A stretch of DNA of 37,037 bases from SZAS-103 sp964640525. Its GTDB lineage: Bacteria > Pseudomonadota > Gammaproteobacteria > Xanthomonadales > Xanthomonadaceae. The stretch's first letter is position 1; the number at the start of each line of letters is the position of its first letter. Both the position numbers and the translations under genes were made by a program. The stretch is from the NCBI GenBank assembly GCA_964640525.1, contig CAZXGS010000030.1, positions 1 to 37,037 of the forward strand, read 5' to 3'. Below, one piece after another: positions 24,521-31,553 of this stretch. Below the pieces are notes generated by a model. It was given only the letters and a program-made list of their open reading frames with translations. It was not told the DNA's origin and did no database searches.

Positions 24521-25435
24521 TCAACCGCGTGTTGGATACACCGCCGCCTCGCCGGGCGGGCGGCGCTTGAAGCGGCGGTGGATCCACAGGTATTGCGCCG
24601 GGGCTTCGCGCACCATGGCTTCGATCGCGGCATTCACGCGCGTGGTGTCCGCGGTCACGTCCGCGGACGGAAAATCCGCCAGTGGCGGGGCGATGCGCAG
24701 CACGTAGCGGTCGCCCTGGCGATGATGGAAGAACGGCAACACCGCGCAGCCGGTGACGCGGGCGAGCTGGTGGGTGGCGGTGATGGTGGCGGCGGGGATG
24801 CCGAAGAACGGCGCGAACACCGTGTCCTTGCCGAGCATGTCCTGATCGGGCGCGTACCACAGCGCGCCGCCGTTCTTGAGATGACGGATCGCCGGCCGCA
24901 GCTCATGCTGCTGGAACATCGTCGCCGCGTACCGCATCCGCCCGCGCAGCACCGCCCACTCCATCACCGCGCCGCGGTGGCGGCGGTACATGCCGGCCAG
25001 CGGCACGTGGTCACACAGCAGGCGACCGCAGATCTCCAAGTTGAGGAAGTGACCTGACACCAGCAACACGCCGCGACCGGCGGCCGTCGCCGCCTGCAGG
25101 TGCTCCAGGCCGTCGATGCGCACCGTGCGCCGCAGCGGCTCGATCGAACCCCACCACGCGCGCGCGAACTCGAACAGGCCCACGCCCAGCGCGGCGAAGT
25201 GCTCGCGCAGCATGCGCCGACGGGCGGCCTCATCGACCTGCGGAAAACACAGCGCCAGGTTGATGCGGGCTGCGCGTGCGCGGGAGCGCGCAAGCGTGCA
25301 CGCCAGCCTGCCCAGCACATGACCCAGCGCGCGCTGCACGGGCCAAGGCCAACGTGCGGCGAGCCAGGCGGTACCGATGCCGATCCAGCCGGGCCAGTTC
25401 CGCGGCGCGCAGGAAGGTCGAGGTGGTGGCTGCAT
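24521..25435 (-). CDS. Lipid A acyltransferase (LpxL/HtrB family)
   Basis: A 304-aa inner-membrane acyltransferase that adds a secondary acyl chain to lipid A. The catalytic HX4E motif is seen at H129-E134 in SGHFLNLEICGR. Other family marks are ARINLALCFPQ (58-66), WYAPDQDM near 192, PFFGIPAATIT and a terminal YLWIHRRFKRRP. Which position it acylates cannot be told. A TAGAAT hexamer on this strand at 25447-25442 lies just six bases before the ATG and there is no ribosome site, so a leaderless transcript is possible. Divergent from waaA, which acts in the preceding step of the pathway. Confidence 0.92.
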   Translation of the reverse strand: MQPPPRPSCAPRNWPGWIGIGTAWLAARWPWPVQRALGHVLGRLACTLARSRARAARINLALCFPQVDEAARRRMLREHFAALGVGLFEFARAWWGSIEPLRRTVRIDGLEHLQAATAAGRGVLLVSGHFLNLEICGRLLCDHVPLAGMYRRHRGAVMEWAVLRGRMRYAATMFQQHELRPAIRHLKNGGALWYAPDQDMLGKDTVFAPFFGIPAATITATHQLARVTGCAVLPFFHHRQGDRYVLRIAPPLADFPSADVTADTTRVNAAIEAMVREAPAQYLWIHRRFKRRPPGEAAVYPTRG

Positions 25436-25471
25436 CCGTGGATTCTAAACGGGTGACGCGATCCCCCTGCC

Positions 25472-25487
25472 CGTCCCGATCGGGACG
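25472..25487. promoter_or_regulatory. Perfect 16-bp palindrome between lpxL-like gene and waaA
   Basis: CGTCCCGATCGGGACG is fully self-complementary and lies in the 117-bp region between two divergent lipid A/Kdo genes. It is a candidate dimeric-regulator site; no known consensus is matched. Confidence 0.45.
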
Positions 25488-25552
25488 CGCATTGCCGACC
25501 GGCATCCCGCGCCACGATGGCCGCCCACCCGCCGCCCCGGTATCCTTCCGCC

Positions 25553-26851
25553 ATGCCCGTCTCGCCCTGGCAACGATTGCTGCGCGGCGCGTATGCCTGC
25601 GTGATGTACGCCTCGGTGCCGGCGTTGCTGTACCACCTGGTGTGGCGTGGGCTGAGCGATCGCGCGTACTTCCGTCGCTGGAGCGAACGCTTCGGCTGGT
25701 ACGGTGCCGCGCCGCTGCCGCCGAGCATCTGGATCCACGCGGTGTCGGTGGGCGAGGTGATCGCCGCCGCGCCGCTGATCGACGCGCTGCGCGCGCGCCA
25801 CCCCGATGCCAGTTTCCTCGTCACCACCACCACCCCGACCGGGGCCGCGCAGGTCGCCGCGCGCTGGAAAGGCGCGGTCACGCACCTGTACCTGCCATTC
25901 GACCTGCGCGGTGCGGTGCGGCGCTTCCTTGCCCACGCGCGCCCACGCATCGCGGTGGTGATGGAGACCGAAATCTGGCCCAACCTGTACGTGGAAACCG
26001 CGCATGCCGGCATCGCCTTGCTGCTGGTGAACGCACGCCTGTCGATGCGCTCGTTGCGCGGGTATGGCCCGGTGCTGCCGCTGATCCGGATGGCGCTGGG
26101 CTGCGTGGCGGAGATCGCGGCGCAATCGGATGCCGACGCCGGACGCCTCGTACAGGCCGGCGCGCCGGCAACGCAGGTGCAGGTCAGCGGCAACCTCAAG
26201 TACGACCTGCGCCTGCCGGACGGACTGGAGGCGCTGGCCAGGCAGCGCCGCGACATGTGGGGGGCGAAGCGCCCGGTGTGGATCGCCGCCAGCACCCACG
26301 AAGGCGAGGAAGCCTTCGTGGTCGATGCGCACGCGCGCCTGCGCGAGCGCATCCCTGGGCTGCTGCTGCTGTGGGCGCCGCGCCATCCGGCACGTTTCGG
26401 CCCCGCCGCCAGCGCCTGCCTCGCGCGCGGCTGGCGCACGCGCCGACGCAGCATCGAGACGATGGCCGATGCCGACACCGACTGCCTGCTGATCGACAGC
26501 CTCGGCGAGCTGCCGGGTTTCTACGCCTGCGCCGAGGTCGCCTTCGTCGGCGGCAGCCTGCAGGCGATCGGCGGCCACAACGTGCTCGAACCGGCAGCGT
26601 TGGGAGTGCCGAGCGTGGTCGGCCCGCACACCGAAAACTTCACCGAGGCCACAGCGCTGCTGCGCGAGGCCGGCGCGCTGGTTCAGGCGACCGATGCCGA
26701 GGGCATCGTGTGCGCGATGCGGGATCTGCTGCTCGATCCGGCGCGCCGCCAGGCGATGGGCGTGGCCGGGCGTGCGCTCATCGCGCGCGAACGCGGCGCC
26801 CTGGAACGCACGCTGACACGGGTCGAGGCGCGGTTGCAGCGGCCGCAATAA
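25553..26851 (+). CDS. waaA: 3-deoxy-D-manno-octulosonic acid (Kdo) transferase
   Basis: A 432-aa GT-B enzyme (family GT30) that transfers Kdo from CMP-Kdo to lipid IVA at the inner membrane. An N-terminal membrane anchor (about 8-30) precedes YFRRWSERFGWYG. The catalytic Glu68 is in IHAVSVGEVIAAAPLI. METEIWPNL near 139-147 and SGNLKYDL near 211 are hallmark segments. IAASTHEGEE, FVGGSLQAIGGHNVLEPAALG and PHTENF form the nucleotide-sugar site. The start MPVSPWQ is chosen over an upstream in-frame ATG at 25517 that adds Pro-rich sequence. Whether it adds one or two Kdo cannot be told. Confidence 0.96.
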   Translation: MPVSPWQRLLRGAYACVMYASVPALLYHLVWRGLSDRAYFRRWSERFGWYGAAPLPPSIWIHAVSVGEVIAAAPLIDALRARHPDASFLVTTTTPTGAAQVAARWKGAVTHLYLPFDLRGAVRRFLAHARPRIAVVMETEIWPNLYVETAHAGIALLLVNARLSMRSLRGYGPVLPLIRMALGCVAEIAAQSDADAGRLVQAGAPATQVQVSGNLKYDLRLPDGLEALARQRRDMWGAKRPVWIAASTHEGEEAFVVDAHARLRERIPGLLLLWAPRHPARFGPAASACLARGWRTRRRSIETMADADTDCLLIDSLGELPGFYACAEVAFVGGSLQAIGGHNVLEPAALGVPSVVGPHTENFTEATALLREAGALVQATDAEGIVCAMRDLLLDPARRQAMGVAGRALIARERGALERTLTRVEARLQRPQ

Positions 26852-26919
26852 TCGTCACCTCGTCGCGAGGGCGATGAACGCAGCTTCCCGGCAAGCGGTG
26901 GCCGACCCTGCGCACCCTG

Positions 26920-26949
26920 CCGTCATCGCGGCACAAGCCGCGATGACGG
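26920..26949. terminator. Hairpin between convergent waaA and tolC
   Basis: CCGTCATCGCGG (26920-26931) pairs perfectly over 12 bp with CCGCGATGACGG (26938-26949), loop CACAAG. No T-tract follows on either strand, so it may be a rho-assisted or bidirectional stop. It resembles the common intergenic palindromes of type GTCATCCCGG...CCGGGATGAC. Confidence 0.55.
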
Positions 26950-26973
26950 TTCGGGCGTTCCGTCATGGATGGA

Positions 26974-28569
26974 TCAGGGATTTGCCGGCGGGCTGGCTGC
27001 ATCCGCCGGCGCGGGTTTCGTCGCCTTCTTGTGCACCCGCTTCTGCCTTGCCTTCGGCGCCGGCTTGGCTGGCTTCGCATCGGCCGCAGCCGCATGCTCC
27101 GGTGCGGTCTCGGCCGCCTTTGCCGGGCGCGCGGGAAGACCCGGCATCGCGGCATCGCCACCATCGGCCGGCGTATCCAATGCAGACTCGGCATCGCTCA
27201 CCAGCAAGGCATTCACCCCCGCCAGATCGGATGCCTTCACGGTACCGGCGGCCTGCTTGAGCAGCAGGCCGTTGACCACGAAATCGTTGCGCGCACGGGC
27301 ATAGTCGCGCTGCGCCGAGTACAGGGTCTGCTCGCTGATCAGCACGTCCACGATGGTGCGGGTGCCCACTTCCAGCCCGGTCTGGGTCGCGTCCAGGGCG
27401 GTCTGCGCTGACAGCAGCGCCTGTCGGCGCGCCTCGATCTCGATCAGGCCGCCCATTGTCGCATTGAAGGCATTGCGTGCCTGGCGCTGCACCGCGCGTC
27501 GGGTTTGTTCCAGGCTGTCGGCGGCGGCATCGCGGTTGGCGATGGACTGGCGCACGCGCGAGCTGATCCCGAAGCCGGCGAAGATCGGCACGTTCAGGCT
27601 GAGCTGGTAGGTGGGGCCGTAATTGACCGAATTGTTGGGAAAGCGCAATCCGCCCGAGCCGCTGCTGCCCCAACTGGTGGAGTCACCGTAGTTGGCGCTG
27701 AAATCGATGGTCGGCAAATGGCCTGCGCGCGCTGCATCGACACCGTGGTTTGCGGCATCCAGCGCACGCTGCTGGGCGATGATCTGCGGGTTGTCCGCCA
27801 CCGCCTGCCTGACCCAGTCATCGACATCCCCGGGCGTGGGCGCGGTGGGCTTGTAGTCCGCCGACAGGCCCTTCAGCCGTTCGACCGGCTGGCCGGTGAT
27901 CTCGGTCAGCGCCTCGCGGGCATCGGCCAGCGCGGTCTGGAAGCCGATCGTCTGCGCGCGCGCGATGTCGTATTGCGCCTTGGCTTCCTGCATGTCGGTG
28001 ATCGGCGCCAGCCCGACCTGCAGGCGCACGTTGGCCTGGTCGTACTGGCGCTTGAGCGCGCGTTCCTGCGCCTTCGAGGAGGCCAGGTCCTGGATCGCGC
28101 TCAAGACGTTGAAGTAGGCCTGCGCCACGCGCGTGATCAGGGCCTGGTTGGCGCCCTCGTACAGCGCGTCGAACTGCGCGCGGTTGCTGCGGCTGGCGCG
28201 GTACTGGTCGATGTTGGACAGGTTGAACACACTCTGCTGTACCGACACTCCGGTGGTGCGGGTCTTGGACTGGCTGGTGCCCTGGCTGGTGCCGAAGCAA
28301 AGCCCGGTGGGGCATTGCACCAAACCCGAGCTGCGGCTGCCGCCGCTCGACTTGCTGATCGAGGCCTGCGCACCGACCTGCGGCAGCAGCGCCGAACGGG
28401 CGATTCCCACGCCGGCCTCCTGCGCGCGCTGGCTGGCTTCGGCGCCGGCCAGTTGCGGGTCGCTCTGGCGCGCCAGATCGTAGGCCTGTTGCAGGTCGCC
28501 GGCATGGGCTCCGGCGCTGGCCAAGGCCAGCAGCAGGGCGAGACTGAGGGGGCGGGAGCGCAGGGTCAT
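26974..28569 (-). CDS. tolC: TolC-family outer membrane efflux channel
   Basis: A 531-aa outer membrane channel of the TolC type, used by RND pumps and type I secretion. The signal peptide is about residues 1-23 (LALLLALASAGAHA). Two OEP repeats follow: the first begins DLQQAYDLARQSDPQLAGAEA, the second is near VRQAVADNPQIIAQQ. YNLSLNVPIF-like strands (YQLSLNVPIFAGFG) are visible. The last 60 or so residues are an Ala/Lys/Pro-rich tail (KPAKPAPKARQKRVHKK), absent from E. coli TolC and probably periplasmic. The start has an AAGGA ribosome site. It lies 49 bp behind the methyltransferase-like gene and is likely co-transcribed with it. It is the natural partner of the RND pump at 30262-34628. 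Confidence 0.93.
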   Translation of the reverse strand: MTLRSRPLSLALLLALASAGAHAGDLQQAYDLARQSDPQLAGAEASQRAQEAGVGIARSALLPQVGAQASISKSSGGSRSSGLVQCPTGLCFGTSQGTSQSKTRTTGVSVQQSVFNLSNIDQYRASRSNRAQFDALYEGANQALITRVAQAYFNVLSAIQDLASSKAQERALKRQYDQANVRLQVGLAPITDMQEAKAQYDIARAQTIGFQTALADAREALTEITGQPVERLKGLSADYKPTAPTPGDVDDWVRQAVADNPQIIAQQRALDAANHGVDAARAGHLPTIDFSANYGDSTSWGSSGSGGLRFPNNSVNYGPTYQLSLNVPIFAGFGISSRVRQSIANRDAAADSLEQTRRAVQRQARNAFNATMGGLIEIEARRQALLSAQTALDATQTGLEVGTRTIVDVLISEQTLYSAQRDYARARNDFVVNGLLLKQAAGTVKASDLAGVNALLVSDAESALDTPADGGDAAMPGLPARPAKAAETAPEHAAAADAKPAKPAPKARQKRVHKKATKPAPADAASPPANP

Positions 28570-28618
28570 CGACAGATCCTTGGGGCTGTATCCGGAAGCG
28601 GCAAACGGACGGACGCGG

Positions 28619-29266
28619 TCAGAGCACGAACCGTTGCCTGGGTTCGCCGCCACGCAGGTAGGGAATATCGGTCTCGAACAGGCTCTGCGCCTGCCAGCTT
28701 TCTCCGTGGCGGGTCATCCGTACCGCCTCCTGCGAGGGCGAATGGCCACGCACCGCGATCAACCGCCCGCCCGGACGCAGCCAGTCGAACACCCGCTCAG
28801 GCACCTGCGCGACCGCGCCGCCGATCAGCACCGCATCGAACTGACGCCCGGCATTCCAGTTGAACAGGTCGCCCTCCAGCACGCGCGCGTTGTGGACGCC
28901 GGCGGCCTCCAGGCGCGCGCGTGCGGCATCGACGAAGTCCTGGTGCACATCGATGCTGGTCACCGCGTGCGCCAAATGGCCCATGCAGGCGGTGAGGAAG
29001 CCACTGCCGGTGCCGATCTCCAGCACGTCGTCGGCTGCTTCCAGGTCCAGCGCCTGCAACAGCCGGCCCTCGACCACCGGCTTGAACATCACCTCGTCGT
29101 GATCCAGCGGCAAGGTGGTGTCGGCGAAGGCGAGCAGGCGGTACGCGGCGGGCACGAAGTCCTCGCGATGCACGCGCGCGAGCACGTCGAGCACGCGCGG
29201 GTCGAGCACCTCCCACGGGCGGATCTGGTTCTCGATCATGTTGACGCGGGCGGTTTCGAAATCCAT
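28619..29266 (-). CDS. PIMT-like SAM-dependent methyltransferase
   Basis: A 215-aa protein of the protein-L-isoaspartate O-methyltransferase superfamily. The SAM-binding motif VLEIGTGSGFLTACMG is at 81-96, with IDVHQDFVDAARARL and DAVLIGGAVAQVPE after it. The N-terminal active-site segment of true PIMT (of GQTISAPHM type) is not present; the corresponding place reads TTLPLDHDEVMFKPVVEG (50-67). Genes of this divergent type commonly precede tolC in proteobacteria, and their substrate is unclear. A possible promoter GCGACA-N18-TAAAAT lies upstream. The tolC gene follows after 49 bp. Confidence 0.83.
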   Translation of the reverse strand: MDFETARVNMIENQIRPWEVLDPRVLDVLARVHREDFVPAAYRLLAFADTTLPLDHDEVMFKPVVEGRLLQALDLEAADDVLEIGTGSGFLTACMGHLAHAVTSIDVHQDFVDAARARLEAAGVHNARVLEGDLFNWNAGRQFDAVLIGGAVAQVPERVFDWLRPGGRLIAVRGHSPSQEAVRMTRHGESWQAQSLFETDIPYLRGGEPRQRFVL

Positions 29267-29299
29267 GGGTCTGGCTCGATGGTGCGGGTTGGGGTGCGG

Positions 29300-29329
29300 A
29301 TTTTACGACCTGGCAGGTACGGGTGTCGC
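29300..29329 (-). promoter_or_regulatory. Candidate promoter for the methyltransferase-tolC operon
   Basis: On the minus strand GCGACA (29329-29324) is followed after 18 bp by TAAAAT (29305-29300), which would start transcription near 29293, about 27 bases before the ATG at 29266. Confidence 0.45.
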
Positions 29330-29454
29330 AGCATCGCCCGGCGGGCAGCCTGCTGCGCAGTGCCGGAAGTCACCGCGACCGACGGCATTCATGCATCCGC
29401 CAGCGCGCGCCGGCAGTGTCGCGCCGACGTCCGTGGTGCGGACAGTGACAGCCG

Positions 29455-30171
29455 TCATGGCTTGCGCCTGCGACCATCGGCGGCAGGCGCATAGGCGCGC
29501 AGGAACAGGTCCACGGTGGCGCGCAGGTGGGCATCGACCTCGCGTGGCGGCAGTTGCGTCGCGCAACCGCAGGCCAGCCGCGCGTGCGGCTCGCCCTTGA
29601 GCAGGCAGAAGAACTGCGTGGCGGCGCGATGGACATCGACGATGTCCAGTTGCCCGGCGGCGACCTTGGCCTGCAGGAAGCCACCGAATCCCTCGTGCAG
29701 CCGTTGCGGCCCGGCGGCCCAGAACATCTGCGACAGGCGGTCGTCGCCCAGCGGCTGCGCGCTCATCAGCCGGTGCATGTTGATCGCCTCCTGGCTGGTC
29801 ACCAGCCCGAAGAAGGCGCGCGCGATCGAATCGAGCTGGCGCCGCAAGGTGCCCTTCGGGGGGGCCAGGAACAGCGTCGGCGGCAGCATTTCCTCGCACT
29901 TGGCGCGGATGGTGGCGCCGAACAACGCATCCTTGTCGCCGAAGTGGCTGTACAGGGTGAGCTTGGACACCCCGGCCTCGGCGGCGATGGCCTCCATGCT
30001 CACGCCGTCGAAGCCATGCAGCAGGAACAACCGCTTGGCGGCATCGAGCACCGCCTGGCGCTTTTCCGGGTCTTTCGGCCGCCCCGGGCCAAGCCGCGGC
30101 TGCGGCCTGCGGGCATCGGCCCTGCCCTTGCGCGACGCGGCGGGTTTGGGTGCGACGACGGACTGTGCCAT
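29455..30171 (-). CDS. TetR/AcrR-family transcriptional repressor
   Basis: A 238-aa regulator. A basic, disordered N-terminus (about 1-36, GRPKDPEKR) precedes the helix-turn-helix domain at 37-85, seen as VLDAAKRLFLLHGFDGVSME, AIAAEAGVSKLTLYSHFGDK and DALF. The C-terminal ligand domain resembles AcrR-type sensors (IARAFFGLVTSQEAINMHRL). It is divergent from the RND adaptor gene, and palindromic sites lie in the 90-bp space between them. It therefore most likely represses the pump and its own gene until a pump substrate binds. The start is the ATG at 30171. Confidence 0.92.
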   Translation of the reverse strand: MAQSVVAPKPAASRKGRADARRPQPRLGPGRPKDPEKRQAVLDAAKRLFLLHGFDGVSMEAIAAEAGVSKLTLYSHFGDKDALFGATIRAKCEEMLPPTLFLAPPKGTLRRQLDSIARAFFGLVTSQEAINMHRLMSAQPLGDDRLSQMFWAAGPQRLHEGFGGFLQAKVAAGQLDIVDVHRAATQFFCLLKGEPHARLACGCATQLPPREVDAHLRATVDLFLRAYAPAADGRRRKP

Positions 30172-30181
30172 GAAATACTGG

Positions 30182-30220
30182 ACTGTGCGGTACTGAATCA
30201 ATAATATACCGCGCAGTATA
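30182..30220. promoter_or_regulatory. Paired palindromic operators for the TetR regulator
   Basis: TATACCGCGCAGTATA at 30205-30220 is a near-perfect 16-bp palindrome (14 of 16 bases symmetric). A second, weaker copy, ACTGTGCGGTA at 30182-30192, is the inverted form of TACCGCGCAGT at 30207-30217 with one mismatch. Both lie between the divergent tetR and adaptor genes, where a bound repressor would block both promoters. Confidence 0.75.
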
Positions 30221-30261
30221 GCAATCCAACGCATCGTCCGCAGCCGCCGCGAGCCCCGCAC

Positions 30262-31422
30262 ATGTCCACGACCATGACGCCTTCGGCCCTTCGCGCCGTT
30301 TCCCGCGCACCCTTGTGGCTCGCGATGGCGGCACTCGCCCTGCTCGCGGGCTGCGGCCATGCGCCGCCGGCCGCCGAGGCGCCGCGCCCGGCGCTGGTGA
30401 CCCGACCGCTGGCGCCCGACCTTGGCGCGCAGGCGTTCGCCGGCACGGTGATCGCGCGCGCGCAGTCGCCGCTGTCGTTCCAGATCGGTGGCCATCTCGT
30501 GCGCCGGCTGGTGGACATGGGCGCGCGGGTCAGCAAGGGCCAGGTGCTGGCGCAGATCGATCCGCGCGATGTCGCCCTGCAATCCGATGCCGCGCAGGCG
30601 GCGCTCAACACCGCGCATGCCGACCTGACCCTGGCCAAGGCACAGCGTGACCGCTACCAGGCGCTGGCGCAGCGCCAGGCGGTCAGCCGCGCCCAGCTCG
30701 ACAGCGTCGAGAACACCTTCAACGCCGCCTCCGCGCGGGTCACCCAGGCGCAGGCGCAATACGACGCCGCCCGCAACCAGGCCGGTTACGCCGACCTGCG
30801 CGCGCCGGCCGACGGGGTGATCGCGCAGCGCCTGGCCGAGGCCGGCCAGGTGGTGGCCGCCGGACAGGCGATCTTCGTGCTGGCCGCCGACGGCGACCGC
30901 GAGGTGCAGATCTCCATTCCCGAACAGCGGGTGGCGCGGTTCAAGGTCGGCATGCCGGTGCAGGTGGAGCTGTGGACGGCGCAGGGCAAGATGATCCCCG
31001 GACGCATCCGCGAGCTGTCGCCGCTGGCCGATGCGCAGGCGCGCACTTTCGCCGCGCGGGTGGAGTTGCCGCCCGGAGTCCATGTCGAACTCGGGCAGAG
31101 CGCGCGCGTGTACGCCAGCGCCGGCAACGGCGCGAACCTGAGCGTGCCGCTGTCGGCGTTGTACGAAGAACACGGCAAACCGGCGCTGTGGGTGGCCACG
31201 CCCGACGGCAAGACCGCACGCGATGGCGCGGCGCTGGCGACCTTGCACCTGCGTCCGGTGCAACTGGGGCCGTACGGCGAGGATCGCGTGCCGGTGCTGT
31301 CGGGCATCGGCGCCAACGACTGGATCCTTGCTGCCGGCGTGCACCTGGTGCGCGAGGGCCAGCAGGTGGAGCCGGTGGACCGGGACGACCGCCCCATCTC
31401 TTTTGCCCAGCCGAAGCCGTGA
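30262..31422 (+). CDS. RND efflux periplasmic adaptor lipoprotein
   Basis: A 386-aa membrane-fusion protein of the HlyD/AcrA type, bridging the RND pump and the TolC channel. The signal peptide ends in the lipobox LLAGC (Cys31). The barrel-sandwich halves are GGHLVRRLVDMGARVSKGQVLAQIDPRD and YADLRAPADGVIAQRLAEAGQVV, flanking an alpha-hairpin (about 108-165). The beta-barrel and membrane-proximal domains follow. The start at 30262 (MSTTM) or 30274 (MTPSAL) is possible. It is the first gene of the pump operon, under the TetR operator. Confidence 0.93.
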   Translation: MSTTMTPSALRAVSRAPLWLAMAALALLAGCGHAPPAAEAPRPALVTRPLAPDLGAQAFAGTVIARAQSPLSFQIGGHLVRRLVDMGARVSKGQVLAQIDPRDVALQSDAAQAALNTAHADLTLAKAQRDRYQALAQRQAVSRAQLDSVENTFNAASARVTQAQAQYDAARNQAGYADLRAPADGVIAQRLAEAGQVVAAGQAIFVLAADGDREVQISIPEQRVARFKVGMPVQVELWTAQGKMIPGRIRELSPLADAQARTFAARVELPPGVHVELGQSARVYASAGNGANLSVPLSALYEEHGKPALWVATPDGKTARDGAALATLHLRPVQLGPYGEDRVPVLSGIGANDWILAAGVHLVREGQQVEPVDRDDRPISFAQPKP

Positions 31423-31473
31423 TCGGGGCATTCGCCATCATGTCCTCGAAGCGCGTCCCGCACGGCACGCTCG

Positions 31474-31496
31474 CCCTTCTCCCTCCGGGAGAAGGG
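31474..31496. repeat. CCTTCTCCC hairpin repeat inside the pump operon
   Basis: CCCTTCTCCC (31474-31483) pairs with GGGAGAAGGG (31487-31496) across loop TCC, within the 131-bp gap between adaptor and pump genes. With CCCTCATCC on the reverse strand (31502-31510) it matches the repeat at 15939-15972. No T-tract follows, so read-through is expected, but it may lower pump expression relative to the adaptor. Confidence 0.65.
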
Positions 31497-31553
31497 AACG
31501 GGATGAGGGCAAATCTCGCGTCCGCCGCCACCACCCTTGCGGGATCCTGAGCC

